A DNA stretch of 64,000 bases, taken from contig NZ_BQHJ01000003.1 in NCBI RefSeq assembly GCF_021603645.1, positions 496,001-560,000 on the forward strand, given 5' to 3'. Below the pieces are notes generated by a model that was not told where the DNA came from, searched no databases, and saw nothing but the letters and a program-made list of their open reading frames with translations. The stretch comes from Pseudomonas pseudonitroreducens. Lineage in GTDB: Bacteria > Pseudomonadota > Gammaproteobacteria > Pseudomonadales > Pseudomonadaceae. Positions 1 to 9,212 of this stretch are shown piece by piece; within the stretch, counting starts at the first letter, position 1; each line of letters begins with the position of its first letter. Position numbers and translations under genes: made by a program.

Positions 1-2
1 AA

Positions 3-914
3 CGCCAGCGTCGCTTCTTCTTTGCCGAAGCACTGGATGGCGCCTGGTTTGGCAACGGCACGACGGAAATCGGCGTCAAGCGTGGCTATGAGCACTTCCA
101 GACCAGCCTGCGGGAGATCGAGCCCGGCGGCGATTATCTGCTGGATGGGCGCAAGTACTACAGCACGGGTGCCGTGCACGCGCGCTGGATCGCGGTGATG
201 GCCAAGGACCCCCAGGGACGGATCGCAGTTGCCTATGTCGAGCGGCAGGCCGCGGGTGTCAGAGTCGAGCAAGACTGGAATGGCTTCGGCCAGCGCGGTA
301 CCAGCAGCGGCACCACCACGTTCGAGCGGGTAGAGGTGCCGCGCTGGCGGGTGGTCGAACGCTGGAGGCTGTTCGAGCAGCCGCAAAGCCATGGCGCCTT
401 TGGTCAACTGCACCACATCGGGCTGGACCTGGGAGTTCTCGATGCTGCGCTGCGCGACGGTGCAGAGTACGTTCGGCTGCGTTCCCGACCCTCCAGTGAG
501 TCACCGTTTGCGAGCAACAGCGAAGACCCCGTGGTGATCCAGGCGTTCGGCCGTTTTGCCATCGCCCAGCGGGCCGCCGCGGCTCTGCTGGACGAAGCCG
601 CTCGGACCTATGACCACCTCGACCCGCTACTGCGTGATCCCGATACCCCGCCCGACCAGGCGGCAGAGGCTGCCGCGCAGATTTCCCTGGCCGTTGCGGC
701 CGCCAAGACCTTTGCCGCCGAGCAAGCAGCCAGTGTGAGCAGCGCGGTTTTCGACTGGATGGGGGCGGGCGGTACGGCACGACCACTGGGGCTTGACCGC
801 CACTGGCGCAACACCCGTACCCACTCTTTGCACGATCCAGCGCGCTGGAAGATCCACCACCTGGGCAATCACCTGCTCAACGGAATCCTGCCGCCCAACA
901 GCGGCATCCTCTAA
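3..914 (+). CDS. SfnC/DszC-family flavin-dependent monooxygenase (acyl-CoA dehydrogenase fold), 5' partial
   Basis: The reading frame is open from the first full codon (position 3), so the N-terminus lies outside the window; about 303 residues are visible. The start of the visible part (FFFAEALDGAWFGN) and the C-terminal stretch ending HHLGNHLLNG, with RHWRNTRTHSLHDP just before it, are typical of the DszC/SfnC group. These are acyl-CoA-dehydrogenase-like enzymes that use reduced flavin and O2 to oxygenate sulfur compounds such as dibenzothiophene or dimethyl sulfone derivatives. It is the first visible member of a plus-strand cluster with two LLM-class flavin monooxygenases, which is a typical partnership. 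The exact substrate is not predictable; an ordinary acyl-CoA dehydrogenase is less likely given the C-terminal motif. Confidence 0.85.
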   Translation, partial: RQRRFFFAEALDGAWFGNGTTEIGVKRGYEHFQTSLREIEPGGDYLLDGRKYYSTGAVHARWIAVMAKDPQGRIAVAYVERQAAGVRVEQDWNGFGQRGTSSGTTTFERVEVPRWRVVERWRLFEQPQSHGAFGQLHHIGLDLGVLDAALRDGAEYVRLRSRPSSESPFASNSEDPVVIQAFGRFAIAQRAAAALLDEAARTYDHLDPLLRDPDTPPDQAAEAAAQISLAVAAAKTFAAEQAASVSSAVFDWMGAGGTARPLGLDRHWRNTRTHSLHDPARWKIHHLGNHLLNGILPPNSGIL

Positions 915-967
915 GACCTCTTTCCATAAACGATGACGCCCCTTCAGTGGGGTTGGGGGAACTTTGC

Positions 968-1813
968 ATGGCAGTTTGGCTTGTTACTGGATCCAGCCGT
1001 GGGCTGGGATGGCACTTGGTGAAAGAGCTGCTCGCCGACGGGCATCAGGTAGCCGCGATTTCGCGCGTGATCGCTGTCGGTGAACCTGAGCATCCGCAGC
1101 TGCTGCGCCTTGCCGCTGATCTGGTCGACCCGATTCAAGTCGGCGAGGCAGTGGCAGCGACAGTGCAGCGCTTCGGACGCATCGACACTGTCATCAACAA
1201 CGCGGGCAAAGGCCTGCTGGGGGCTATCGAGGAGGCCAGCGACGCGGAGGTTCGCGAGGTCTTCGAACTGAATCTGCATGGCGCGCTGAATGTTATCCGG
1301 GCGGTTCTGCCAGGCTTCCGTGCCCAGCGTGCCGGCAACCTGGTGAACATCAGCTCGCTGGCAGGCTTCTCTGGCGCGGCATCCTGGGGCGTCTACTCCG
1401 CCAGCAAGTTCGCCCTCGAAGGCTTGAGCGAAGCGCTGGCCAAGGAAACGGCGGCGCTCGGTGTGCGCGTTCTGATCGTCGAACCCGGCATCCTGCGCAC
1501 GGAATTCCTCGAGGACCAGTCGCTGCTTACCAGTCAGACGCGTATTGCGGATTACGAGGCAAGTTCGGGCGTGGCGCGGGGCGGGCTTGCGCAGAGCCGT
1601 GGCCAGCAACCCGGGGATCCGCAGCAGGCAGCGCGGCGCATCATCGATCAGGTTGGCGCCGGTCTTCCGGCTGATGGGTTTGCTTCCCGGCTTATCCTGG
1701 GCTCGGACGCTGCGCGCGTCATCAGTGCCAAGCTGGCGCTGTTGCAGGGGCAGGTGGCCGCCAGCGCGCCGCTGGCCGGAAGTATCGATTTCGCCAGCGC
1801 GCCAGCAGCATGA
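968..1813 (+). CDS. SDR-family NAD(P)-dependent oxidoreductase
   Basis: A 281-residue classical short-chain dehydrogenase/reductase. It has the N-terminal cofactor motif TGSSRGLG at residues 7-14, NNAG near residue 77, the active-site serine in the NISSLAG stretch and the YSASK catalytic Tyr/Lys pair. I chose the ATG at 968, with a GGGGGA ribosome binding site just upstream, over an upstream in-frame start at 947 because the Rossmann strand (MAVWLVTG) begins exactly there. The stop overlaps the next gene by ATGA, which implies translational coupling. Together with the flanking flavin monooxygenases it probably reduces or oxidises an alcohol or carbonyl intermediate; this role is inferred. Confidence 0.87.
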   Translation: MAVWLVTGSSRGLGWHLVKELLADGHQVAAISRVIAVGEPEHPQLLRLAADLVDPIQVGEAVAATVQRFGRIDTVINNAGKGLLGAIEEASDAEVREVFELNLHGALNVIRAVLPGFRAQRAGNLVNISSLAGFSGAASWGVYSASKFALEGLSEALAKETAALGVRVLIVEPGILRTEFLEDQSLLTSQTRIADYEASSGVARGGLAQSRGQQPGDPQQAARRIIDQVGAGLPADGFASRLILGSDAARVISAKLALLQGQVAASAPLAGSIDFASAPAA

Positions 1814-3132
1814 GTCGCCGCGGGAAGATGCACCTGGCCCTGGTGACCGGAGATGCCGGTTTCCACCAGGCGGCTTGGCGACAGCCCGACAGTGCGGCGG
1901 AGCAACTCTGCGATCTGCAGCTGTTCCAGCGGCTGGCCCGGCGCGCCGAGGCGTCGGCGATCGACAGTCTGTTCGTGGCCGACGTCGCAGGCTTCGACCC
2001 GCAATCCCATGCCAGTTGGCCGACCAACCAGCTCGAGCCGCTGACACTGCTTGCAGCGCTGGCCGCAGTGACCTCGCGGATTGGCCTGATTGCTACCGTT
2101 TCGACCACGTTCACGCCTGCATACACCTTGGCACGCCAGGTTCTTTCGCTGGATCACCTGAGCCGTGGGCGTGCAGGCGTCAACATCGTGACCTCCCGTG
2201 GCGGGCAGCAGCTCTATGGACTTGAGCAGTTGCCCGCACATGCAACGCGCTACCAGCGAGCTACCGAGACGCTGGAAGCGGCCCGGGCGCTGTGGGACGG
2301 CTGGGAGCCGCGGGCGATCCTGCTTGATCGCCAGGCAGGGCGTTATGGCGATCCGCGGCGTATTCATGTGGCCGACTACCGGGGTGAGCATGTGCGCGTG
2401 AAGGGCGCACTGCCAACGCCGCGCTCCCCGCAAGGACGGCCAGTGGTGGTGCAGGCAGGGTCTTCGGAGGAGGGCCGCGAACTCGCCGCGCGCTACGCGG
2501 ACATCGTCTTCACCATGCAGGGGGATGCGGAGCAAGCAGCAAGCTTCTATCGCGACCTCAAGCAGCGCGCCCGCAAGTACGGGCGCGACCCCGAGCACCT
2601 GCGGGTGCTGCAGGGGGTGACGCCGATCAGTGGCCCGACCGTCACCCAGGCGCAGGAGCAGCAGCGAGCGCTCGCTGAACTGACTGATCAGGAGCAGGCG
2701 CTTCGCCGGCTTTCAGGGTTGCTGAACGGTATCGACTGCACGTCCCTCGCACTGGACCAGCCGCTGCCCGAATCGTTGCTACGACAGGCACGCCAGGCTG
2801 AACCCAGCACAGCCGCGCAGGAGCTATTGGCGCTGGCGGATCAGCAGCGCTCGCTTGGAGAAATCCTGCAACGGTTGGTGAGCTCGCGGGGGCATTGGAC
2901 GCCGGTGGGCAGCTACGAGCAGATCGCCGACCAGTTGCAGGAACGCTTCGAGGCTGGAGCAACCGATGGATACGTGGTGTTGCCTGCGGATCTGAGCGCC
3001 TCCCTCGACGGCCTGCTGGACCACGTCATTCCGCTACTGCAAGAGCGCCAGGTGCTGCGTAGCCAGTACCAGGGCGAGACCTTGCGCGAACACCTGGATC
3101 TTCCGTTGCCGGACTGGCAACGCCCCGTTTAA
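1810..3132 (+). CDS. LLM-class flavin-dependent monooxygenase
   Basis: A 440-residue bacterial-luciferase-like (TIM-barrel) protein whose start codon overlaps the SDR stop. Typical family signatures are visible: the SLDHLSRGRAGVNIVTS block, then RYQRATETLEAARALWDGWE, and VVVQAGSSEEGRELAARYAD. These place it in the NtaA/SnaA/DszA/SoxA monooxygenase group, which needs FMNH2 from a separate reductase. No reductase gene is visible in the window, so it must lie upstream or be shared. It is paralogous to the next gene. Between about residues 270 and 330 the sequence is Gln/Ala-rich and diverges from the family core. Confidence 0.85.
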   Translation: MSRRGKMHLALVTGDAGFHQAAWRQPDSAAEQLCDLQLFQRLARRAEASAIDSLFVADVAGFDPQSHASWPTNQLEPLTLLAALAAVTSRIGLIATVSTTFTPAYTLARQVLSLDHLSRGRAGVNIVTSRGGQQLYGLEQLPAHATRYQRATETLEAARALWDGWEPRAILLDRQAGRYGDPRRIHVADYRGEHVRVKGALPTPRSPQGRPVVVQAGSSEEGRELAARYADIVFTMQGDAEQAASFYRDLKQRARKYGRDPEHLRVLQGVTPISGPTVTQAQEQQRALAELTDQEQALRRLSGLLNGIDCTSLALDQPLPESLLRQARQAEPSTAAQELLALADQQRSLGEILQRLVSSRGHWTPVGSYEQIADQLQERFEAGATDGYVVLPADLSASLDGLLDHVIPLLQERQVLRSQYQGETLREHLDLPLPDWQRPV

Positions 3133-3142
3133 GGACTTTTTC

Positions 3143-4510
3143 ATGAGCGACCTTTCTTCTGGCCGCGGTGCCAATGAGCTTTTCTTCAATGCTTTCGAGC
3201 AGAACTGCGTCTCCCTGGCATATCACGGCGTCTGGGCTCATCCGGAGTCCAAGCGTTTCGATTACACCCGCCCGCGCTTCTGGACTGACCTGGCCAGGAC
3301 GCTTGAGCGTGGCGGTTTCGACAGCATCTTCTTGGCGGATGTCGTGGGCGTCCATGACATCTACCGAGGTGGCTATCAGACGGCGGTCAGCAGGGCGATG
3401 CAGACCCCTGGTGGTGATCCGAGCGTGCTGATTCCGCTGATGAGCGCGGTTACAGAGCACCTGGGCTTTGTCTTCACCCAGTCCATCCTGCAAGAGCCTC
3501 CGTTCAACTTCGCGCGGCGGGTCTCGACGCTGGATCACATCACCGAGGGGCGTGTGGGCTGGAACATCGTCACCTCGCATCTGGCGAGCGCGGCGCGAAA
3601 CCTTGGCTGGGGCGACCTGCCCGAACATGACACTCGCTATGCCATGGCGGCGGAGTACCTGGAAGTCTGCGGTCGGCTCTGGCAGCACAGCTGGGAGGAT
3701 GATGCCGTGCTGCGTGACAAGGTAATGGGCCGTTATGCCGATCCTGCCAAGGTGCACCGCATCGATTTCGAAGGTCAGTTCTACCAGGTGCCCGGCCCGC
3801 ACTTGTCCGAGCCCTCGCAGCAGCGCACCCCGGTGTTGTTCCAGGCGGGTTCGTCGGAGGCTGGCCGGCAATTCGCTGCGCGCAATGCCGAAGCCATCTT
3901 CCTCGACTCGACGACCCCGCTCGGGGCCCAGCAGATCATCGCTGACGTTCGCCGACGTGCCCAGTCATTGGGGCGTGACCCTTCGAGCATTCTGTTCTTC
4001 CAAGGACTCACTTTCGTGGTTGGCGGCACCGATGAAGAAGCCAGGGCGAAGGATGCCAGCTACCGGGAATATCTCGATGAGGAAGCCTTCGCGGCGCAAC
4101 TGAGCAGCGCGGCGGGCCAGGATATTTCAGCGGTGGATTTGAACACACCGTTGGAGAGCATTCGCACAAACACTCAGCAAGGCTGGCTGAACAGCCTTCG
4201 ACAGTCAGCGCCCGACCAGAAGTGGACGCTTGGCCAGGTCTTACTGTGGCGCCGCAACCGGCAGATTGTCGGCTGCCCCGAGCGCCTGGCCGATGAGCTT
4301 CAGAAATGGAAGGACGCCGGGGTGGATGGCATCAACGTCACCTACGTGATCTCTCCAGGCAGCTTCGAGGATTTCAGCGACGGCCTGGCGCCGGAGCTGC
4401 GCAAGCGCGGCCTGCTCAAGCAGGAATACCGCCCCGGAACCCTGCGTCAGAAACTCTTTGGCAAAGGCGATCGCCTGCCAAGCAACCACCCATTGCAGCG
4501 CCGCGGCTGA
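3143..4510 (+). CDS. NtaA/DmoA-family FMN-dependent monooxygenase
   Basis: A 455-residue member of the LLM-class NtaA/SnaA/DszA group and the clearer family match of the two paralogues. It has FDSIFLADVVGVHDIYRGG, then the STLDHITEGRVGWNIVTSHL block, DTRYAMAAEYLEV, and VLFQAGSSEAGRQFAARNAE. Homologues oxidise nitrilotriacetate, dibenzothiophene sulfone, dimethyl sulfide or pristinamycin using reduced FMN. It lies 10 nt after the preceding monooxygenase with an AAGGA-type ribosome binding site, so it is in the same operon. Having two non-identical LLM enzymes, a DszC-like enzyme and an outer-membrane receptor together points to oxidation of an imported sulfur- or nitrogen-containing compound (inference). 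Confidence 0.88.
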   Translation: MSDLSSGRGANELFFNAFEQNCVSLAYHGVWAHPESKRFDYTRPRFWTDLARTLERGGFDSIFLADVVGVHDIYRGGYQTAVSRAMQTPGGDPSVLIPLMSAVTEHLGFVFTQSILQEPPFNFARRVSTLDHITEGRVGWNIVTSHLASAARNLGWGDLPEHDTRYAMAAEYLEVCGRLWQHSWEDDAVLRDKVMGRYADPAKVHRIDFEGQFYQVPGPHLSEPSQQRTPVLFQAGSSEAGRQFAARNAEAIFLDSTTPLGAQQIIADVRRRAQSLGRDPSSILFFQGLTFVVGGTDEEARAKDASYREYLDEEAFAAQLSSAAGQDISAVDLNTPLESIRTNTQQGWLNSLRQSAPDQKWTLGQVLLWRRNRQIVGCPERLADELQKWKDAGVDGINVTYVISPGSFEDFSDGLAPELRKRGLLKQEYRPGTLRQKLFGKGDRLPSNHPLQRRG

Positions 4511-4554
4511 GCTCGCGCGTTGAGTGTCTAATCGTCTTTCAAGGATGTAGTCCC

Positions 4555-6711
4555 ATGCAGTCCCAACAACCACCTTTTGCACGCCGTGCATTGCCCTGGC
4601 TGGGCTATAGCGTCGCGTTGGCCTTCAGCCAGATTGCCCAGGCCGATCAACCGAACACCGCTGTCGAACTGGAAAAAGTCGAGGTCATTGGCCGCGCGCA
4701 GACTGAAGCGGAGGTCGCCAAGGAGCAACTGGACAAGACCCCGGGCGGTACCAACTACATTGACTTGCAGAGCGTTGAGCAGGGCCGTGCCAGCAACAAC
4801 GAAGACGTGTTTAAGTACCAGCCCGGCGTCTATGCCAAGGCGACCAACAATGACGGTATCAAGCTGTCGATCCGTGGTTCGGGACTAAACCGCGGCGCAG
4901 GTGCCCACGCGTCCGGCCTCTACGAGACCATCGACGGCCTGCCGCTTACGGGGCCTGGCGGTACACCGTACGAGCTCAAGGAACCGCTCTGGCTGAGCCG
5001 GGTAGAGGTTTTGCGCGGGGCTAATGGGTTCGACCGGGGAGCCCTGGCGCTGGGCGGTGCGGTCAACTACGTCACCCACACTGGATATGACGCACCGAAG
5101 TTGCAGTTGCACTATGAGGCGGGCTCCAACGGGTATGCCAAGCGCGAGATCAGCTCTGGCCAGGTGCTGGGCGATGCGGACTACTACGTCAGCCTCACGG
5201 ACTCGGAATACGACGGCTACCGCGACCACAGTGGCGGCAGCGGCAAGGGCGTCGCGGCGAACTTTGGCTATCGCTTCAATCCCAATCTCGAGACCCGCTT
5301 CTACTTCCGCTATCGGGAAACCGACAACAACATGCCGGGCAACCTGACCCGCTACCAGATCAATCACGACCCCAGGGCGGCGAACCCGGTCTACGTGGCT
5401 CGGGACTCCAAGCGCATCCAACCGGGTACGACCTGGTTCGGAAACAAGACGACCTTCTACCTCGACGACAACTCGCGGGTGGAAGCCGGCCTGGTCTACC
5501 ACGACTACCCCATGGATCTGCGCGAGGGCACCAACCGCATCAAGGTCGCCTACACCGATGTCAGCGGGGTACTGAACTACATTCGCCAGGACACCCTGTT
5601 CGGCCACGACAGCACCACCACCGTCGGCCTGCGCAGCACCAAGGCGCTGCCCAACAACGGCACTTCGGAGTATGTGCGTGTGCCCACCGGCAACACCGCC
5701 GCGTACGCCGTCGGCACCAAGACGCGCGATTACAGCTACCTGGGTTCCGACAGTGTGCTGCACATCGGTAACGACCTGGAGCTTGCTCCGAGCTTGTGGC
5801 TGACCACCGGCCTGGCGGCCATCTATACCCGCCGTGAAAGTGAAGTGACCTATCCGGAGGGCGGCGGCAAGGTGAGCCAGCATGACTGGGACTATGCACC
5901 GCGTGTCGGGTTGCGCTACGAGTTCAGCCCGCAGTTGCAGGTCTACGGCAACCTCAGTCGCTCGGTCGAACCGCCACACGCCTGGTCGCTCATCTGGGGC
6001 TCGAACAAGTACTTCCCGGCCGGAAGCGGGCCTGCCACCGGCTTGCAGCGCGAGCCCGTCAAACTGAAGAACCAGACCGCTACCACGCTCGAGGTGGGCG
6101 GCCGCGGTGACGCTCGGTTCGGGCACTGGGATCTGGCGGTGTATCGCTCGGAGGTTCGTCACGAACTGCTGAGTGTCGAGACCCAGGCTGCCACGGCCAC
6201 CACTTCGGCCATCATCGCCGAATCCAACGCCAGCCCGACGATTCACCAAGGCGTGGAGTTCAGCCTGGACAGCCTGCTCTGGGATGGTGGCGGCCACGGC
6301 CGCCTGAACCTCACTCAGGCCTACACCTACAGCGATTTCCATTACCGCGACGATGATCGTTTCGGCGGTAACCAACTGCCGGGTATTCCCAAGCATTACT
6401 ACCAGGCCGAACTGCGATACAGCCTCCCCAACGGTTTGTATGCCGGGCTGAACACCGAGTATTCCTCGCGAATTCCGGTGGACTACGCGAACTCGTTCTA
6501 TGCCGGTTCGTATAACATCTTCGGTGCTCGCGTGGGCTATGACGCTCCGGGAAAAGATTGGCAAGGCTGGCTTGACCTTCGCAACCTGACCAATGAGCGC
6601 TACGCGAACATCGTCACTCCGGGTTACGACGACAAGGGCAAGGACGTCGCACGCTCAGTTCCGGGCGATGGCTTCGGCGTCTATGTGGGGCTCACCTATG
6701 CCTTCCATTGA
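4555..6711 (+). CDS. TonB-dependent outer-membrane receptor
   Basis: A 718-residue outer-membrane gated channel that takes up a ligand using TonB energy. The start at 4555 gives a signal peptide ending in FSQIAQA. Next come a TonB-box-like segment (ELEKVEVIG), a plug domain (VFKYQPGVYAKA, LSIRGSGLNRG, VEVLRGANGFDRGALALGGAVNYVT) and a long beta-barrel ending in GVYVGLTYAFH with the expected terminal aromatic residue. The ORF is open further upstream to 4306, but that part overlaps the preceding gene and has no signal sequence. It follows the monooxygenases by 44 nt, so it probably imports their substrate or an associated complex rather than acting as a generic siderophore receptor; this is inferred from context only. 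Confidence 0.9.
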   Translation: MQSQQPPFARRALPWLGYSVALAFSQIAQADQPNTAVELEKVEVIGRAQTEAEVAKEQLDKTPGGTNYIDLQSVEQGRASNNEDVFKYQPGVYAKATNNDGIKLSIRGSGLNRGAGAHASGLYETIDGLPLTGPGGTPYELKEPLWLSRVEVLRGANGFDRGALALGGAVNYVTHTGYDAPKLQLHYEAGSNGYAKREISSGQVLGDADYYVSLTDSEYDGYRDHSGGSGKGVAANFGYRFNPNLETRFYFRYRETDNNMPGNLTRYQINHDPRAANPVYVARDSKRIQPGTTWFGNKTTFYLDDNSRVEAGLVYHDYPMDLREGTNRIKVAYTDVSGVLNYIRQDTLFGHDSTTTVGLRSTKALPNNGTSEYVRVPTGNTAAYAVGTKTRDYSYLGSDSVLHIGNDLELAPSLWLTTGLAAIYTRRESEVTYPEGGGKVSQHDWDYAPRVGLRYEFSPQLQVYGNLSRSVEPPHAWSLIWGSNKYFPAGSGPATGLQREPVKLKNQTATTLEVGGRGDARFGHWDLAVYRSEVRHELLSVETQAATATTSAIIAESNASPTIHQGVEFSLDSLLWDGGGHGRLNLTQAYTYSDFHYRDDDRFGGNQLPGIPKHYYQAELRYSLPNGLYAGLNTEYSSRIPVDYANSFYAGSYNIFGARVGYDAPGKDWQGWLDLRNLTNERYANIVTPGYDDKGKDVARSVPGDGFGVYVGLTYAFH

Positions 6712-8707
6712 GGGGAGCGACACGCATAGGTCCCGCCAGGGGCGCCGCAAGGCGCCCCTCGGTGCCGCTCTGCTGGCGTGCTGGCTTCCGCTGGCAGCGG
6801 TTGCGGAGCCTGCCAGACCGACCGTTCTTGCCGACATCGCGCAGCTCGCTGAGCTCAGCGAGCTGCGCGCGACGGCAGGCGGCGAGGGCGTGCTGTACAC
6901 GGTCACCCGCCCATCATCCACGGACGATGTACAGCAGAGGGAACTCTGGCTCGCCCATTCGGCGGAGCGGACGCCTCGCCTCCTGCTGGGCGGCGACCAG
7001 GCTTTTTCGCAGGCGCGAAGTGTTCCGGGCGACCAGGGTTACAGCTTTCTGCGTGATGATCATGGAACGCGCCAGTTGTGGGTGGTTCGCGATGGCTCTG
7101 CGCCCCGCCAGCTTTCCCGGCTGTCGGGGCGGATCCTGGACTACGAGTGGTCTTCCGACGGCAAGCAGGTGTTGATTACTTACGACAGCGAGACTGCTCG
7201 TCCGGCCAGCCAGCCACTGGTCATTGACCGCCTGGAGTTCAAGCGGGACGGACAGGGCTATCTGAGTGGAGCAGAACCCTCTCTCTTCGTCCTCGATCCG
7301 GCCGGCGGCCGATTGCATAGGGTTGCCGGCGACGGACAGGCAAGTCCTGGCTCGGCTCGCTGGTCTCCGGACGGCCGCTGGATTGCCTTCATTGCGAGTG
7401 CGGAGCCCGGCAGACACGCGCGTCGCAGCGAAACCCTGTTCGTTGTCGACAGCAAAGGAGAAAAGCCTCCACGCGCCCTTGCTCCCGCTCGACTAGGTAT
7501 GGGGACATCCCTGGCGTGGGCACCGGACAGTCGCTCGATAGCCTATCTCGACAGCACGGAGCGTGACCTCGATTTTCGCGAGCACCCACACTTGTCCCTG
7601 GTTGCACTGGACTCCGGCGCCGTCCGGTCGCTGACCAGGACACTGGATCAGTCAGTCAGCACACCTGCCTTCAGTTCCGATGGCAAACGCGTGAGCTTCA
7701 TGGTCAGCGGTGACCGGAGCCAGGGGCTGGCAGAGGTAACGCTGGCTGACGGCCGGGTCAGCCGCTTACTGGATGGCCCGCTGACAGTAAGCGACTACGC
7801 AGTGACATCGACGGGCATCCTCTACATTGCCTCTGGCGATGAACGTCCAGGCGAGCTGTTTCGCTTGATACGGGGCTCGTCCGGCCTGCCGCGCCAGTCC
7901 ATCAGCGGCATCCACGACGCACTCAACCGGCAGGTACGCTGGCTGGTGGCGAAGGACGTCGAGTTCAGCTCCGGTGATGGACAGATCGTGCACGGCCTCC
8001 TGACGTTGCCCGGCGGAAGGCTCAGTCACACTCTGCCCACGCTTCTGCGCATCCATGGCGGACCAAACTCACAGGACAGCCACGCTTTCGTCTTCGAGCG
8101 ACAGCTACTCGCGGCACAGGGCTATGCCGTGTTGAACGTGAACTATCGCGGAAGCAGTGGTCGTGGCACCGATTTCAGCAAGGCGCTGACGGGGGATTGG
8201 GGTAATTTGCCGGTGGCCGACCTGCTTGCTGGTGTTGATTACCTGGTGTCGAGCGGTATCGCTGATCCGCAGCGTCTTGGAGTGGGGGGCTGGAGCTTCG
8301 GGGGCATCCTCACCGACTACCTGATTGCTGCGGATAGCAGGTTCAAGGCGGCCATCAGTGGTGCGGGCAGCGGCAGCCGTATCGCCCAGTACGGACATGA
8401 CCAGTGGCTGACCTTCTGGAGAGCTGAGTTTCCAGACCCATGGCTCGCCCCGCAGGCATGGATCGATGCCTCCCGGCCGTTCTTCCATGCCGGCCAGATC
8501 CGAACGCCGACATTGTTCATGGGCGGTGACCGGGACTGGAGCGTGCCTCTGGTGGGAAGCGAGCAGATGTACCAGGCGCTAAAGGTCAACGGCGTCCCGA
8601 CACAGTTGGTTGTCTATCCGGGCGAAGGGCACGTGTTGCGGCGGCCCTCTTTTGTCCGAGACCGCCTGCAGCGAACCATCGATTGGTATGCGCAATGGTT
8701 GCGGTGA
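6698..8707 (+). CDS. Secreted S9-family (prolyl oligopeptidase/DPP-like) serine peptidase
   Basis: About 669 residues from the ATG at 6698, which overlaps the receptor stop by 14 nt. The N-terminus is basic followed by a hydrophobic stretch and a cleavage-like site (LAAVA-EPARP), so it is exported. The N-terminal half is a WD/TolB-like beta-propeller (repeated ARWSPDGRWIAF, AWAPDSRSIAYL). The C-terminal alpha/beta-hydrolase domain carries the GGWSFGG nucleophile near residue 532, an Asp in GGDRDWS near 611 and His in GEGHVL near 643, so the triad is complete. Co-transcription with a TonB receptor suggests it processes a peptide-conjugated or ester ligand in the periplasm (inference). The start is uncertain because no strong ribosome binding site is visible. 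Confidence 0.85.
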   Translation: MPSIEGSDTHRSRQGRRKAPLGAALLACWLPLAAVAEPARPTVLADIAQLAELSELRATAGGEGVLYTVTRPSSTDDVQQRELWLAHSAERTPRLLLGGDQAFSQARSVPGDQGYSFLRDDHGTRQLWVVRDGSAPRQLSRLSGRILDYEWSSDGKQVLITYDSETARPASQPLVIDRLEFKRDGQGYLSGAEPSLFVLDPAGGRLHRVAGDGQASPGSARWSPDGRWIAFIASAEPGRHARRSETLFVVDSKGEKPPRALAPARLGMGTSLAWAPDSRSIAYLDSTERDLDFREHPHLSLVALDSGAVRSLTRTLDQSVSTPAFSSDGKRVSFMVSGDRSQGLAEVTLADGRVSRLLDGPLTVSDYAVTSTGILYIASGDERPGELFRLIRGSSGLPRQSISGIHDALNRQVRWLVAKDVEFSSGDGQIVHGLLTLPGGRLSHTLPTLLRIHGGPNSQDSHAFVFERQLLAAQGYAVLNVNYRGSSGRGTDFSKALTGDWGNLPVADLLAGVDYLVSSGIADPQRLGVGGWSFGGILTDYLIAADSRFKAAISGAGSGSRIAQYGHDQWLTFWRAEFPDPWLAPQAWIDASRPFFHAGQIRTPTLFMGGDRDWSVPLVGSEQMYQALKVNGVPTQLVVYPGEGHVLRRPSFVRDRLQRTIDWYAQWLR

Positions 8708-9165
8708 CTCATTGCCGCGATCAACCCGGATAGTTCGTCGCGACCAGGAAGATTTCCCGCTGACAGCAGACAGTGCGAATCGCTTCCCGGAACGAGTGTT
8801 CACCATCTGGCTTGCAGTTCGAGCTGGCCTTACACAAGCCAGGCGCTTTTGCTGGCTTACGCAGAGCCACCATAAGCGCGCCTGGGCTGGCTGCCTGCCC
8901 ATGCTCGACCGCCCAGTGGCTGAGGGCAGCCGATTGATGCCCCTGGCGAGAGGCCGCTACTGACTGTGGATTCAACCGGTCTACGATCACAATCGGCCTC
9001 TATTTGTTGTTGAAAGCTGTCTATGAAGGTAGATGCCACTCAAGGTTTTTTCCGCTTGAAATCTAGCTCCTGGCGCATAAAGGCGAGAGGAAGGAGAGCA
9101 AATGGAGAAGGGCTAGCTGCCGGCTGATAGGTGACGTCAGGGCTTCATTGCGAAGCTGGAGGACA
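8708..9165. other. Intergenic gap without a recognisable gene
   Basis: About 460 nt between convergent transcription units. Short ORFs exist on both strands but none has a ribosome binding site, recognisable motif or plausible composition. No RNA gene or insertion-sequence end was recognised. It may hold decayed coding sequence, but I cannot identify any. Confidence 0.4.
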
Positions 9166-9197
9166 GTCCTCGGCAGCCATCACTGGCTGCCGAGGAC
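9166..9197 (-). terminator. Strong hairpin after the aldehyde dehydrogenase gene
   Basis: A perfect 14-bp inverted repeat (GTCCTCGGCAGCCA with a 4-nt loop) lies 15 nt beyond the stop codon of the minus-strand dehydrogenase gene. There is no T-run, so termination would be weak or Rho-assisted, or the hairpin may stabilise the 3' end. Confidence 0.6.
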
Positions 9198-9212
9198 TCG
9201 CGACTGCTGCGG

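Noticed and set aside
4885-6564. 559-residue open frame antisense to the TonB receptor
   Set aside because: Val/Arg-rich shadow, no start context.
8610-8990. Short ORFs on both strands in the 8.7-9.2 kb gap
   Set aside because: No ribosome binding sites, family motifs or consistent codon use.
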